Positions 21,363 to 30,924 of a stretch of DNA of 64,000 nucleotides are shown here, piece by piece. Each line of letters starts with the position of its first letter. Positions within the stretch are counted from its first letter, which is position 1. Origin of the DNA: Argyresthia goedartella (lineage: Eukaryota > Arthropoda > Insecta > Lepidoptera > Argyresthiidae); contig OX463815.1 in assembly GCA_949825045.1 (NCBI GenBank), positions 20,143,231 through 20,207,230 on the forward strand, read 5' to 3'. The notes below the pieces were generated by a model. That model was given only the letters and a program-made list of their open reading frames with translations. It did not search any database and had not been told where the DNA came from. The position numbers were made by a program, and so were the translations under genes.

Positions 21363-22932
21363 CAGGAGGGGATTCAGAGCCGGTCAGTTATCAATGTTTG
21401 TGGATCATTGGAGAGAAATGCAAGCACCGCAGTTTCTTCTCAAGATAATTCAAGGTTACCGAATACCATTCCAACGGAAACCTCCTTTAATCATGCCCAA
21501 CATGAAAAACAAAGCATTTCATACTCCTGTATCGCCAGAAATGACATCCATAGTTCAAAACATGGTAAGCCAAGGAATACTGGAAATTGCGAGCCTCACT
21601 CCAAGTTTCCTATCTACCCTCTTTTTAGTGGCAAAAAGCGACGGTTCTGCTCGACCGATTTTCAACCTAAAAGCTCTCAACGAGTTTGTTCTGACCGACA
21701 GATTCAGCCTTATAAATGTATTCAGGATCCCAGACTTCATTCAGCCGCTAGACTGGATGTGCAAATTAGACCTTTCACGCGCATATTTTCACTTAAAAGT
21801 GGCAGAGTCTCACAAACGGTTTTTGCGCCTCATTTACCAGAGTCAACTGTACCAAATGACGTGTCTACCCTTTGGTCTCAGCACGGCTCCTAAGATATTT
21901 GCAACCCTGACCAATTGGATTGCCCAGATAATGAGAGGAAGAGGTGTGAGGATTTTGGTTTTTCTGGACGATTTTCTGATAGTTCACCAAGACCCACATA
22001 TACTGTCGAGTCACGTGAATCTCCTCATAAAAACTTTGCAACTGTTGGGCTGGCAAATAAATTTCGAAAAATCTATCCTAAATCCACAAAAATCTCTTGC
22101 TTATCTAGGTGTACAATGGGATCCCTGGACAAACACCAAGAGATTGCCAAGGACAAAACTACCCCAATTGAAAGGCAAAATTTGCGAAATTCTGGACTCA
22201 GGAAAGACAAATCTAAAACAGTTACAAAGCATAGTAGGAGCCCTAAATTTTGCAAGTTTTGTTGTTCAAAGGGGCAGGTTACACTACCGAGCACTTTTGA
22301 AATATCTAAACACATTAAATCCGGACAATCCCCTCAGTGTCTATACCTTACCTGTAGATGCAATAAACGACTTAGAGTGGTGGGCTCAAAATGTTCATCA
22401 GCCATCATTACTGCACCCTCTACCAGCAACCCACTTCATAACGACAGATGCCTCGGATCTAGGTTGGGGTGCCCAAATAGACAACCAGTCTCTGTGGGGA
22501 ACTTGGACTAAGAACGAGCAAAATTGTCACTGCAACGTGAAAGAAATGCTGTCGATCTTGAAAGTATTTCAAAGTCATGCCCTATATCTGAGTCAGTCAA
22601 CGGTAACTGTACTGTGCGACAACCGTACGGTGGTAGCTTACTTACGCCACGAAGGCGGAACCAAATACTCTCGCTTGATGGATATAACCTTCCAACTTTA
22701 TCGCCTCATGGATCAGCACCAAATAACGATCAATGTTTATTACATACCGGGGAGGTACAACAATCACGCCGACCATCTGTCTCGTTTTCGCCAGGTCCCC
22801 GAGTGGCACCTATTGCCCCAGTGCACCAGAATTATATTCCAGAAATGGGGAACTCCGTCAGTGGATCTATTTGCATCCAGCAGTGCCCACGTAGTCCCTC
22901 AATACGTGTCGAAAGATCAAGACGACAGTTAA
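21295..22932 (+). CDS. DIRS reverse transcriptase and RNase H
   Basis: Open for 545 codons; the true start may lie anywhere in the gag overlap. RT motifs: RPIFNLKALN at 120-129, CKLDLSRAYFHL at 156-167 with the first catalytic Asp (159), CLPFGLSTAPKIF at 190-202, and FLDDFL at 223-228 carrying the catalytic Asp pair. RNase H follows: TTDASDLGWGA at 383-393 (Asp385), KEMLSIL at 416-422 (Glu417), LCDNRTVVAYL at 440-450 (Asp442), HADHLSR at 491-497 (Asp493). All catalytic positions are present. It would copy element RNA and degrade the template. It ends at a stop after KDQDDS, where family members continue into another segment, so the C-terminus is broken. Confidence 0.92.
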   Translation: MAVTSEGHHPRAIIPLPRNVSIDRRGFRAGQLSMFVDHWREMQAPQFLLKIIQGYRIPFQRKPPLIMPNMKNKAFHTPVSPEMTSIVQNMVSQGILEIASLTPSFLSTLFLVAKSDGSARPIFNLKALNEFVLTDRFSLINVFRIPDFIQPLDWMCKLDLSRAYFHLKVAESHKRFLRLIYQSQLYQMTCLPFGLSTAPKIFATLTNWIAQIMRGRGVRILVFLDDFLIVHQDPHILSSHVNLLIKTLQLLGWQINFEKSILNPQKSLAYLGVQWDPWTNTKRLPRTKLPQLKGKICEILDSGKTNLKQLQSIVGALNFASFVVQRGRLHYRALLKYLNTLNPDNPLSVYTLPVDAINDLEWWAQNVHQPSLLHPLPATHFITTDASDLGWGAQIDNQSLWGTWTKNEQNCHCNVKEMLSILKVFQSHALYLSQSTVTVLCDNRTVVAYLRHEGGTKYSRLMDITFQLYRLMDQHQITINVYYIPGRYNNHADHLSRFRQVPEWHLLPQCTRIIFQKWGTPSVDLFASSSAHVVPQYVSKDQDDS

Positions 22933-23303
22933 GCGATAGCCCACGATGCCTTCTCAATAATTTGGAACTTCCATCTAGGTTGGCTGTTTCCACCCCCGTT
23001 CTTAGGTTGGCTGTTTCCACCCCCGTTCTTGATACCCAAAGTCCTGAGCCACTGTTTCCACCCCCGTTCTTGATACCCAAAGTCCTGAGCCACCTCAATC
23101 AGGCCTCGGGAACATACTTGATAGTGGCACCACGTTGGGAGAGTTTTCTGGCGCGGGGATCTCAAGTCACGTGCACTAGCTCCACCATTCACGATACAGA
23201 ACCTAGACCAAGTACTAGTCGATGTGACGTCGGGGCTGCCACCCCCCGAGTTTGGGATCTGGTCTTGGAAGTATGGAAATGTGGGGGTGGTCGCAGAATT
23301 TAG
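22933..23303 (+). pseudogene. DIRS segment between RNase H and recombinase, disrupted
   Basis: After the stop at 22932 the expected downstream region (DLFAS..., then [11 protein letters not shown] and VAPRWE) survives only in another frame. In intact DIRS elements this segment, often annotated as methyltransferase-like, joins RNase H to the rest. Here it contains a direct local duplication: the 19-base string TGTTTCCACCCCCGTTCTT occurs three times (22985, 23012 and 23053), with repeat lengths of 27 and 41 bp, neither a multiple of three. This accounts for at least part of the frame damage. The frame stops at 23303, just inside the overlapping recombinase frame. Confidence 0.65.
22976..23093 (+). 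repeat. Local tandem duplication inside DIRS pol
   Basis: A unit with GGTTGGCTGTTTCCACCCCC is repeated at a 27-bp offset, and the longer unit ending CCCAAAGTCCTGAGCCAC is repeated at a 41-bp offset. The copies are identical, so the event is recent or an assembly artefact. Confidence 0.85.
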
Positions 23304-24247
23304 GTAACTGGAATAATGCACAATTAGAACTTTTAAGAGGCTCGTGGCGCGCATCCACCCTCAAAACCTACAAACCAGCATCGAACCGATGGGTTTTATG
23401 GTGTAAAAAATGTAAAATTAATCCTCAAAATCCCTCAGGTTCAGATTTAGCTCGGTTCATAGCTGACTTACATTTGAAATACAAACTTTCTTACAATAAA
23501 ATAATGGTACACAAATCTGTTGTCTCTACGCTTTGTGATGTAAATAATTCGGGTATTTTAAGTAATCATGTTTTAGTAAAGCATGTCTTAAAATCAATTT
23601 CGATTAGAAAACCTACTCCTGTTAAGTTGCCTATTTGGAATATTGACGACTTTGTTTCGTATCTTGGTGAGAGGTCAATTAATCATGACAATATTTTTGA
23701 TGTATCGAGCCAGGCTTCTGCTCTTTTAGTTCTCTGTTCTGGTAGAAGAATTCATGATTTAACGCTGTTTAGGATAGATGAAAATCACTACATAAGAGAA
23801 GATAATTCTATAACTATGTGGCCTTCCTTTGGGTCAAAGACTGACTCAGCTGATCATAGGCAGTCAGGTTGGCGATTGTATAAAAATGATAATAATAGGA
23901 AGTTAGATCCTGTATATTGGGTGGAACAAACCGTATTACTGCTCTCAGTGAGACGGCAGGAAGCTAGCTTGTTCATCACAACTAGAGGTGCCGCACGTAC
24001 GGCCTCAAGAACTGTCATTGCATGGTGGGTCAAGACCCTGATGCGTCAAGCGGGTATTGTTGCTACTCCTGGAAGTGTTCGCTCCGCAGTTGCTTCCAAG
24101 AATTTGTTGGACAATTTCCCCATGGAAGATATTATGGCTCGGGGAAATTGGAGATCCTCAAACACTTTCAATAAGTTTTACAAACGACAAGTATTAGAGA
24201 CCTCCAGGAGTAACAGCATTACCACTCTCTTTAATCCTGTTACTTAG
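23252..24247 (+). CDS. DIRS tyrosine recombinase
   Basis: 331 codons from the first ATG; the family N-terminus may start upstream. An N-terminal SAM-like region (LLRGSWRASTLKTYKPASNRW at about 28-47; LARFIADL at 66-73) is followed by the catalytic domain: LCSGRRIHDL at 161-170 with the first Arg, a second Arg at 277 in GSVRSAVAS, GNW at 298-300, and the nucleophile Tyr310 in FNKFYKR. The position normally held by His in the H-x-x-R box is Gly here; I cannot tell whether that is a subfamily trait or damage. The enzyme would insert the circular DNA intermediate by strand exchange, without target duplication. Stop at 24247, followed by 250 bp to the internal complementary region. Confidence 0.9.
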   Translation: MGSGLGSMEMWGWSQNLGNWNNAQLELLRGSWRASTLKTYKPASNRWVLWCKKCKINPQNPSGSDLARFIADLHLKYKLSYNKIMVHKSVVSTLCDVNNSGILSNHVLVKHVLKSISIRKPTPVKLPIWNIDDFVSYLGERSINHDNIFDVSSQASALLVLCSGRRIHDLTLFRIDENHYIREDNSITMWPSFGSKTDSADHRQSGWRLYKNDNNRKLDPVYWVEQTVLLLSVRRQEASLFITTRGAARTASRTVIAWWVKTLMRQAGIVATPGSVRSAVASKNLLDNFPMEDIMARGNWRSSNTFNKFYKRQVLETSRSNSITTLFNPVT

Positions 24248-24503
24248 TGACCTTTTGTGAGTGTATAAAGTGATTAATTAATTAGCAACCATCATTAATA
24301 TGTATAATTTAAGTAGGAACTAAATGGTTACTTAACTATACTTACCTTTATCGTGGTTTATCTTTACAATCATACGCACATGTTAATATTTTTATGTTTA
24401 CGTTTAATTAAACAAATTATTCAAGTCCATTTCTCTGTGACTTTAACTGGTTCCCATTAACCCATCAAATTGGCGTTCTCATCACCAGGCGATAACAGAC
24501 ACT

Positions 24504-24602
24504 TCTCAATTGTTTATGCTTCGAATTACGGTCAAGTGGTTTAATAGCAGCGTTTTACCTGAAATAAAACGTATATTAAACTACTTACCTAATTCGAAGC
24601 AT
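24504..24602 (+). repeat. DIRS internal complementary region
   Basis: Positions 24504-24545 are the inverse of the extreme left end (from about 19628), and 24546-24602 are the inverse of the extreme right end (to about 24834). They meet at TTTAAT|AGCAGC, so this sequence spells the circular junction of the element. In the DIRS replication model it templates completion and joining of the ends. Confidence 0.9.
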
Positions 24603-24633
24603 ACTGTAATTTCTGCCTGGTGACCAAGTCAAT

Positions 24634-24838
24634 CATCCAATGAGCAAGACGGGTCGCGCGCCCGATCGGCCGAGCTACCCCTCCCCTGGTGATGTCATGT
24701 GCGAGCGAGACAGAGCTATATACACGAATATCTAGGGAAAAGGAAAAGGAAAAGAGATATGCCTATCTCAATTGTTTATGCTTCGAATTAGGTAAGTAGT
24801 TTAATATACGTTTTATTTCAGGTAAAACGCTGCTATTA
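24634..24838 (-). repeat. DIRS right inverted terminal repeat
   Basis: Inverse of the left repeat up to about 24800, then a further stretch of about 27 bases (TTTTATTTCAGGTAAAACGC) present only on the right and in the internal complementary region. This asymmetry is typical of DIRS. Confidence 0.88.
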
Positions 24839-24899
24839 TCTTTCCACAACTAGACTCAAACATAATATTACCCATTTAATTTACTTTTATAAAGTGCTG

Positions 24900-25140
24900 A
24901 TTGCAGAAGCCCTGCTTTTAGGGTTTCGTACCCGAAGGGTCCAAAAGGAGCGCTATTGGTGTCACTCACGTGTCCGTCGTCTGCCATACAGGTTTTACAG
25001 CCAAACGTTTAAAGTCTTCAAATTGATACAGTATAAACTTTTTGTTGACCCAAAACCATCCAAATAAATAATTTTAAACGTTAGGGGGGCTCCCATATAG
25101 CTAAATGGGGTGCGAAAAAAATAATTGACCGACCCCATCG
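24900..25140 (-). repeat. Family L lepidopteran repeat, copy in reverse
   Basis: Begins TTTTAGGGTTTCGTACCC, continues with ACGTGTCCGTCGTCTG, and includes GGGGGCTCCCATATAG near 25086. These match, in reverse, the copy at 33837-34247 (GGTACGGAACCCTAAA end and GTATGGGAGCCCCTC). It is non-coding; the limit on the right is unclear. Confidence 0.55.
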
Positions 25141-25144
25141 AGTG

Positions 25145-25750
25145 GGCTATCGTTGTTTAGAGCTCATTGAGTAGATACAATACTGTATATTTTGTTTAAA
25201 AAAAATGACAGATTTTTTACAAAATTTTGTACCGAATAAGTGTTGAGATGACACATTGACAATATATTGATGTGCAGTAAATCTGTTTACCCATTTTGTA
25301 AATTGAATAATAAAACGGGCGAATAAAAAAACTTTTTGTTACTGTAGATGTTTACATAGTCTTATATTTTTTACCGCTTCCCTGTTTACATGTATGTAGA
25401 GATCACTGTGGGAGAAGAGGGCAATGAAAGTCCCACAAATTGATAATTAGGTCTCTTTTTAAAATTGGTTGTTTTTGACCTATACACATATTACTATATT
25501 AATTATTATAAATAATATGCAGGATTAAATTATTATAAAATTAAAACTTCTGTGTTGACTTAGATTATGAGATTAATCAAAGCAATCTTGTTATTTATGT
25601 AATCTTGAACATTGTAATTTGGGATTGGGCGAATGACCACGGGTTACAGTTAAGGATTACCCAAAAATTTACTAAATTGACGAATAAAATGGTCGTTATA
25701 AAAACCCAAACTAGAAACAAAAAAATGAGCTATGCAAAACGTATAATTGA
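25145..25750. other. Non-coding stretch
   Basis: AT-rich, no feature recognised. Confidence 0.5.
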
Positions 25751-25751
25751 C

Positions 25752-25990
25752 GACCCGAATGGCCGAGTCAGCAGTGATCCTGCCTACGAAGCCAAGCGTC
25801 CCGGGTTCGAGTCCCGGGGAGAGCAAATATTTGTTTGATGAGAACGGAACGGATGTTTGTACCCTAGTCATGATTGTTTATCTATCTAAGTGTAATATTT
25901 ATCTATAAAAGTATGTGTAACGTTGTCTAGTACCCAATATACAGGGAATCCTAGGTCAATGTGTGTAAATAGTGCCCAAGGTATTATTAT
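25752..25990 (+). mobile_element. tRNA-derived SINE
   Basis: The head has an A box (TGGCCGAGTCAG at about 25760) and a B box (GGGTTCGAGTCCC at about 25802), like a Leu/Ser-type tRNA, but is not a foldable real tRNA gene because the anticodon region is degenerate. The body follows with TGTGTAACGTTGTCTAGTACCC and ends in ATTATTATTAT at about 25983. The A and B boxes would act as an internal RNA polymerase III promoter. Confidence 0.7.
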
Positions 25991-26125
25991 TATAAAAGAC
26001 AAAAAATATATCCATCTAATTGGTAAAATTATTGGTGTAATTGAACTAATTGCTGAAATGGGCGAACAAATTACTGAATGAGGTTTTAGCTTACTGGCTA
26101 ATGTTCGTTATTTCTCGATTAATAA

Positions 26126-26214
26126 AAACTGTTTCGCCGAAGTGGTGGACTTCGGCGAAACAGTTTCGGCGGAATTCCTTTAAGCTTTCACTGCAAGTGA
26201 AAGCTTAAAGGAAT
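26126..26214. repeat. Two perfect hairpins in tandem
   Basis: First: 18-bp arms 26126-26143 and 26149-26166, loop GGTGG. Second, eight bases further: 19-bp arms 26174-26192 and 26196-26214, loop GCA. Both are perfectly paired. The following GAGCGAAGCGAGCCCC and GCTTCGTG resemble the interior of MITE-A, so this may be a rearranged relative. Confidence 0.85.
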
Positions 26215-26239
26215 GAGCGAAGCGAGCCCCTTTATGCTT

Positions 26240-26690
26240 CGTGTGTGGTCAGACATGTATGAACTACAAAAACCAACGCTCCATCGAACCACAAAAACCA
26301 ACCAACGAATGACCAACGGGACTTGGAGCATACATTTAAGGCAAAACACACACACATGTTAAAAATACTTGTCATTTCCTTCTGAATTATAACGAGGCGG
26401 CGGCAACGAGAAAGGAAGATTTACTCGCTTAGCACGGCATAAATCTACATGAATTGTTGCCTCCAATTTCAGCGAGCGTGCAATACACTCACTCACACAC
26501 AGTATACAACTGCCCGGCGAAATAGTGCTATCCACAGTAAAACTTTAAACTCGTTTTGATTCCCGATTAAAAATCTAGCCGGAGATAAAACCGAAACGAA
26601 AACACGGACCGCGATTATACATATATAGTGGTTTGGTTTTGGAGAAATATGCGACCTTAGGTTTTGCACTTCCTTTGTTCGCGATGATTC
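26240..26690. other. Non-coding stretch
   Basis: No gene or repeat hallmark. AACCACAAAAACCAACCAACG and similar AC-rich words occur near 26275-26310. Confidence 0.5.
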
Positions 26691-26903
26691 GACGACCTCT
26701 GTAGCGCAGCGGTTGTGGCTCTGCCTACCATGCGAGAGGTCCCGGGTTCGAACCCCGGCTGGGGGTACAGAAAAAAAAACCCTAGGTGTTGGATGTTTAT
26801 GTGTGTGACGTCGCTGTTTCTGGTACCCATTACACAGGATATCCTAGTGTGGGGCCAGAAGCAATATATATGCCTGATGTAAATGTTTATGTTTATGTTT
26901 TAA
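26691..26903 (+). mobile_element. tRNA-derived SINE, full-length copy
   Basis: The head carries an A-box-like CTGTAGCGCAGCGG and a B box (GGGTTCGAACCCC at about 26745) and ends in GGGGGTACAG with an A run. The body has GGTGTTGGATGTTTATGTG, GACGTCGCTGTTTCTGGTACC, CCTAGTGTGGGGCCAGAAGC, and a tail of TGTTTA repeats. Related copies: 4712-4975, 36938-37137, 55355-55500 and 59890-60065. Confidence 0.85.
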
Positions 26904-26904
26904 T

Positions 26905-27340
26905 GTCATTTCACAACGACTTTGTGCAGGACTAAATTGATTGCTCATAATCATATTTAAATTAAATTTATTAAAGAAGTTTCAACTTTTGTACGGTTGT
27001 TCTGTAATAATTTATTTAGTTTTAATTATATTGTATCATAAATTATCGTTTCCTGAATAATAAAATATAACAATAAATATAGCGGGATTAGATCCTGTAA
27101 TAACTGTTGACTCAGAAGGCAAGGGGCTACTACACGAACGGGCTTCTCAAGAGGCCTACATATAACTGTGCAGTAAACTCGTGAAGAATACAATGATGAA
27201 GGAGAAATAAAAGATTTTTTTATATGAGTGATCCAGGCGGACGTCAGAGAATGCAGAAAAATCCACCAATACACTTGACAGCAAGTTAAGCCAACCGACC
27301 GCACAGACAGATGACATAAATTAACTGTGAACGATCTATA
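26905..27340. other. Non-coding stretch
   Basis: Nothing recognised. The 92-codon minus-strand frame at 27026-27304 has no family signature. Confidence 0.5.
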
Positions 27341-27342
27341 CT

Positions 27343-27420
27343 TGTTCGGCTCGTTTCATAAACCCACTCTCGAGTTTTAATGCCCTCCATTAAGTATCAG
27401 TCACTTAAACTACTATTAAG
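27343..27420 (-). repeat. Dispersed repeat family P, end fragment
   Basis: Only the hairpin end is present: CGGCTCGTTTCATAAACCC, CTCTCGAGTTTTAATG and CCCTCCATTAAGTATCAG match 2050-2105 closely. Confidence 0.7.
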
Positions 27421-27424
27421 TTTT

Positions 27425-30400
27425 AAAAATATTATGAAAACGTTCGTGTTTGAGTTGATTTTTGCTTGAACACATAGTAATCTTCGACGGTCAGCATTAT
27501 GGAAAACGTGAATACCACTTTTTTACAGAATTTAACGATGCAAGGATGTTTTTTTTTTCGTGATTTCTGTTGATTTCGCACGTGATTTCGGTTTGAAAAC
27601 CAACTTCAGGCGAGGAAAGAATTCACAAGAGTTCCAAAGAATAGCATATCGTAATAATCACAAAACAGAGGATAACGCAAAGAGAAATTTGTCGATATAA
27701 ACCAAAACAACAAAATTTTGTTTTGTTTTTTATTAACAAGTGATGTTCTCTTGTTCATCGGTTTCGTCATCGAACAGCATTGCCTAACTCAATCACCATC
27801 AAAAAAGCTTTTCTTATCTTTTGAACCGGCAACTAGCATGAACAAAATAAAAAAACCATATGTCGCCACCGACATCTAACGACAAATTCGAAATTATTTT
27901 ACTTTCTTTCATGAGCTGTCAGAAAATTTGTCATTCCAATGCAATATTTTCTGCCATCATCGTTAGGTACTAACACCAATATTCGATGTACAAATATTTT
28001 TCGAATCACACAGCTGCCAAAATAACATTTGATGTCTAAAAAGAATAAAAAAGTACGTTCCAATTTGATTCTTGCCATTTAACGACGGAGAACGATCGAA
28101 ATAAATGGCTTTACTTGCAGAATACGAGAATCACTTTGTAAGCATTTTGTATAAGACTCGTAATGAAAGGGTAACGTATAATAATGATGCGCTTACTGGG
28201 TGTAGAGAAATCGATTGAACAAAACAAATTAAAGATGAAGAGACAGAAGTATTAGGTAAGTGTTGTCACTTTGTATTTGTAAAAATCATGTTTTTGAAAA
28301 TGCGGTAGATATACAGGTCTACATTTAATTCTGACCATATTTTTCTTACGGAAAGTTGTTCAAAATGATGGGTATTCCCTAAAGTATGGTCACTGGTATG
28401 TGGTATAGGGTTCTCTGTGACTCTTGAATCTTGTATGTGCTTCTAGTTACAATGGAATCAATGGACCAATGCGGCGAAGGTAGAATCTTGATATCTAACA
28501 GTGGCCTATGAGAATGTTGAGTCAGCCTCACGTATCAGCAAGAGTTACTTTACAATAAAGTTCCTGAAAATATAATTTAGTAGAAGTAACATAAAATAAA
28601 AACATTTGCTTGAAGCTCAAAAAAATTACATTGTAAACTGTAACAGCCTCCTCACACTCCGCTATGCAACTTTTATACGGCAGTAGTTTTAAGGACTATA
28701 ACGAGGTGTTATGTCTTTATTATACGGCAATCAGTCTTATGCCTCCTTCGGTTCACTACAGTGAAGAGACAGACAGAAGGGACAGAATAGTGAAGAGAGT
28801 TAAGAGTGACAGAGAGCTCCTATTTAGACATATTCCGTGTTACTACAAAAAATGTTACACATAGTTTAACCTTAATGCAAAAGTCAAATCCTATACATTT
28901 TTGCCTTTAAACAATTGTTGAACATAAACAGGAGTTTATTTGTTTGTGGTTTCAAAAGAAATAAATGATACGAAAAATATAATAACATCGATTTTAGTGA
29001 AAAAATAAACTATTTCTATTTAATTTATAGGCTTTGTTCTCATTCTGGCTGACAGTTAGAGCGTAATACACTGAGCAACAAACTTAGTGTCAGATAAGCT
29101 ACGAAGACCCTGAAGTATAAGCGACCGCGCTATGCGTCGACCTGCCTCTCCTTCTTTCGCCTGAAAACGGAAAAGGAGATTGACACATATACTGTCCCTT
29201 GCTTTCAATGTCAGACCAAAATCTATGATATATAGATGATGGTGCAGAGCATGGTGACGTGTGTGAGTGAGTGCGTAATTTTCTGCCGATTAAATAGGGA
29301 CGCCACGAAGCGTCACATTAGGAAAACATTACATTCAGCCGCTCACTGGGAGAGCAATGGCAACACAGCCTTATACTCGAGCAGGCGTGGATCGTAAAGT
29401 CAATTTTTGACAGAGCCCGTGTAATATTTACTAGTACTCTAAAATAGCCACTAATAGAACCAATGCTAGGTACGCCTTGAGCCAAGTTAGGAACTTACAT
29501 ATTACGGGCATCCGAACATTAATATCATTAGCACCGAATACATACGATTACGAGAGCCTACATGTAACAAGGAATTAATTTGCGCCTCCAGTTTCTCTTG
29601 CTTAAGTAATAGTCGTCTCAGCCTGAGAGGTGATTAACGCCGAGTTTGAAGCGGCGTTGTACACTATACACCTTGAACACAAACAAACAAAACACAGTAA
29701 TGGCCTGTAACAGATAAACCAGTTATGTTTAATGTTATTCATTTTGGAGATCCTTCCATAGATAAAGTACTTAAGCCGTTTTTTTTTCTATAAGCTTTGA
29801 ACTGACAAGCTATAAGGTGCAAACTCGCCGACAATTTTTTGTAGCCCTTAAATTGGAGAGAATAAACTTCTAAGAACATTCACGAACGTGTTACAGAAAT
29901 GAGGTCTAAATTACACAAAAATAGTCCGCTCTAATGCAGAGAGCAATACCAAACTCTGCCCATTCCTAAAAAGGGCAGAGAATTCGTTATTATATGCTGA
30001 TTATACTGTCTCAATGAGGGATCTCGAAGAAAATGAAAAGAAGAATGATTTCGCTGAAACACAAGGGCCGTTGACCTCCTAGTTCATGTCTGCAGTATTA
30101 TCAGACGTCAGTTGCTGTGAAATTATAGCGTCTCAAACTGAAGGTCACCAAGGTCGTCTGTTCGCAGTTCGATGTACCTACACTTATAGAATTGAGTTAT
30201 TTAATTTAGGTAGCAAATGTGATGATTAATGCCAAGAAACCATAAATTAACCAAAATACATGTAAACAATTTTTAAATTTCATTATCGTATCTTACAGGT
30301 AACTAGAAATTTCATTATCGTATTTTACAGGTAGGTAACTTCTGTGGCATTGACTTGAGTTATTACGTGAGATTGTCTGGTTATCTGACCTAGTACCGAT

Positions 30401-30760
30401 TAAGTTGAGGATTAAGGATTAAGTTAACCGCCTCAAAGACCTAGCCATACTTAAACTTTTTACAAATTGCTGTATGTAAGTAATAAATAATAATACGTAC
30501 ATTATTATACGAGTAAGTACTTTCTCGCCATATATTCACTATACCTACCAAATATCTATCTATTTGTAGGATATGATGTGCCCAGAAAATACAAGACGAC
30601 CGCTGAGCTAGCTAAGCTATCAAATAAAAGATTTGCCTCGGCAAGTCATCATATCACGGTCGATAAAACAGATCGCTCTTATGACAGGATTTGCAACATT
30701 ATTAAACTGTCCTAGTCTATATGATATGTCGCCGAGAATTATAGGTACTGTCGTAATAGT
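27425..30760. other. Long non-coding stretch
   Basis: No recognisable gene. A weak exon candidate lies at 28105-28255 and is listed separately. A near-direct duplication, AAATTTCATTATCGTAT with TTACAGGTA, occurs at about 30276-30300 and 30307-30333. Other short frames (28664-28864) are unsupported. Confidence 0.45.
28105..28255 (+). pseudogene. Weak exon-like segment, unidentified
   Basis: ATG at 28105 in an acceptable context (AAATGG) opens a frame starting MALLAEYENHF. It reads through about 36 codons to an in-frame TGA at about 28216, then continues open to TTAG|GTAAGT, a good splice-donor sequence at 28256. The in-frame stop argues against a functional exon. I do not recognise the protein. 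It may be chance or a decayed first exon. Confidence 0.15.
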
Positions 30761-30762
30761 AC

Positions 30763-30867
30763 ATTATGATACAAGTGTGGTATGTTGGTCATTACACTCG
30801 AGTCGGTAGGCGAAGGCTTAATGGAGACGAGAAGTGTAATGACCAATGCTCACGTGTTTCATACGAC
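30763..30867. repeat. Imperfect long hairpin beside the recombinase pseudogene
   Basis: Arms TTGGTCATTACACT (from about 30785) and AGTGTAATGACCAA (from about 30831) are perfect. The pairing continues outward with mismatches through GATACAAGTG / CACGTGTTTCAT, giving arms of about 40 bp. It lies just past the stop of the minus-strand recombinase gene (30925). Confidence 0.6.
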
Positions 30868-30924
30868 GTTTTTCAACACACTTGCGAGGAAAAGTAAATA
30901 AAAGTTCACATTTATTTTAAAACT

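Larger units (their letters stand above)
19627..24838 (+). mobile_element. DIRS-type tyrosine-recombinase retrotransposon
   Basis: The 5.2-kb element has all structural marks of DIRS: inverted terminal repeats (about 19627-19800 and 24634-24838), an internal complementary region (24504-24602) whose two halves are the inverse of the extreme left and right ends, overlapping gag and RT/RNase H frames, and a tyrosine recombinase at the 3' side instead of a DDE integrase. There is no target duplication, as expected for recombinase-mediated insertion of a circular intermediate. The terminal repeats differ by very few bases, which argues for a fairly recent insertion. Frameshifts in gag and after RNase H mean this copy is probably not autonomous. 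Confidence 0.92.

Noticed and set aside
21408..22511. Additional plus-strand frames of 161 and 198 codons within DIRS pol
   Set aside because: They overlap the RT/RNase H frame, contain no motifs and have shadow composition.
25752..25830. A Leu/Ser tRNA gene
   Set aside because: The B box is good, but the anticodon arm does not fold cleanly and a SINE-like body with ATT-repeat tail follows.
26691..26770. A real tRNA gene
   Set aside because: A and B boxes are present, but a SINE body follows directly and several copies elsewhere carry the same junction, so it is a SINE head.
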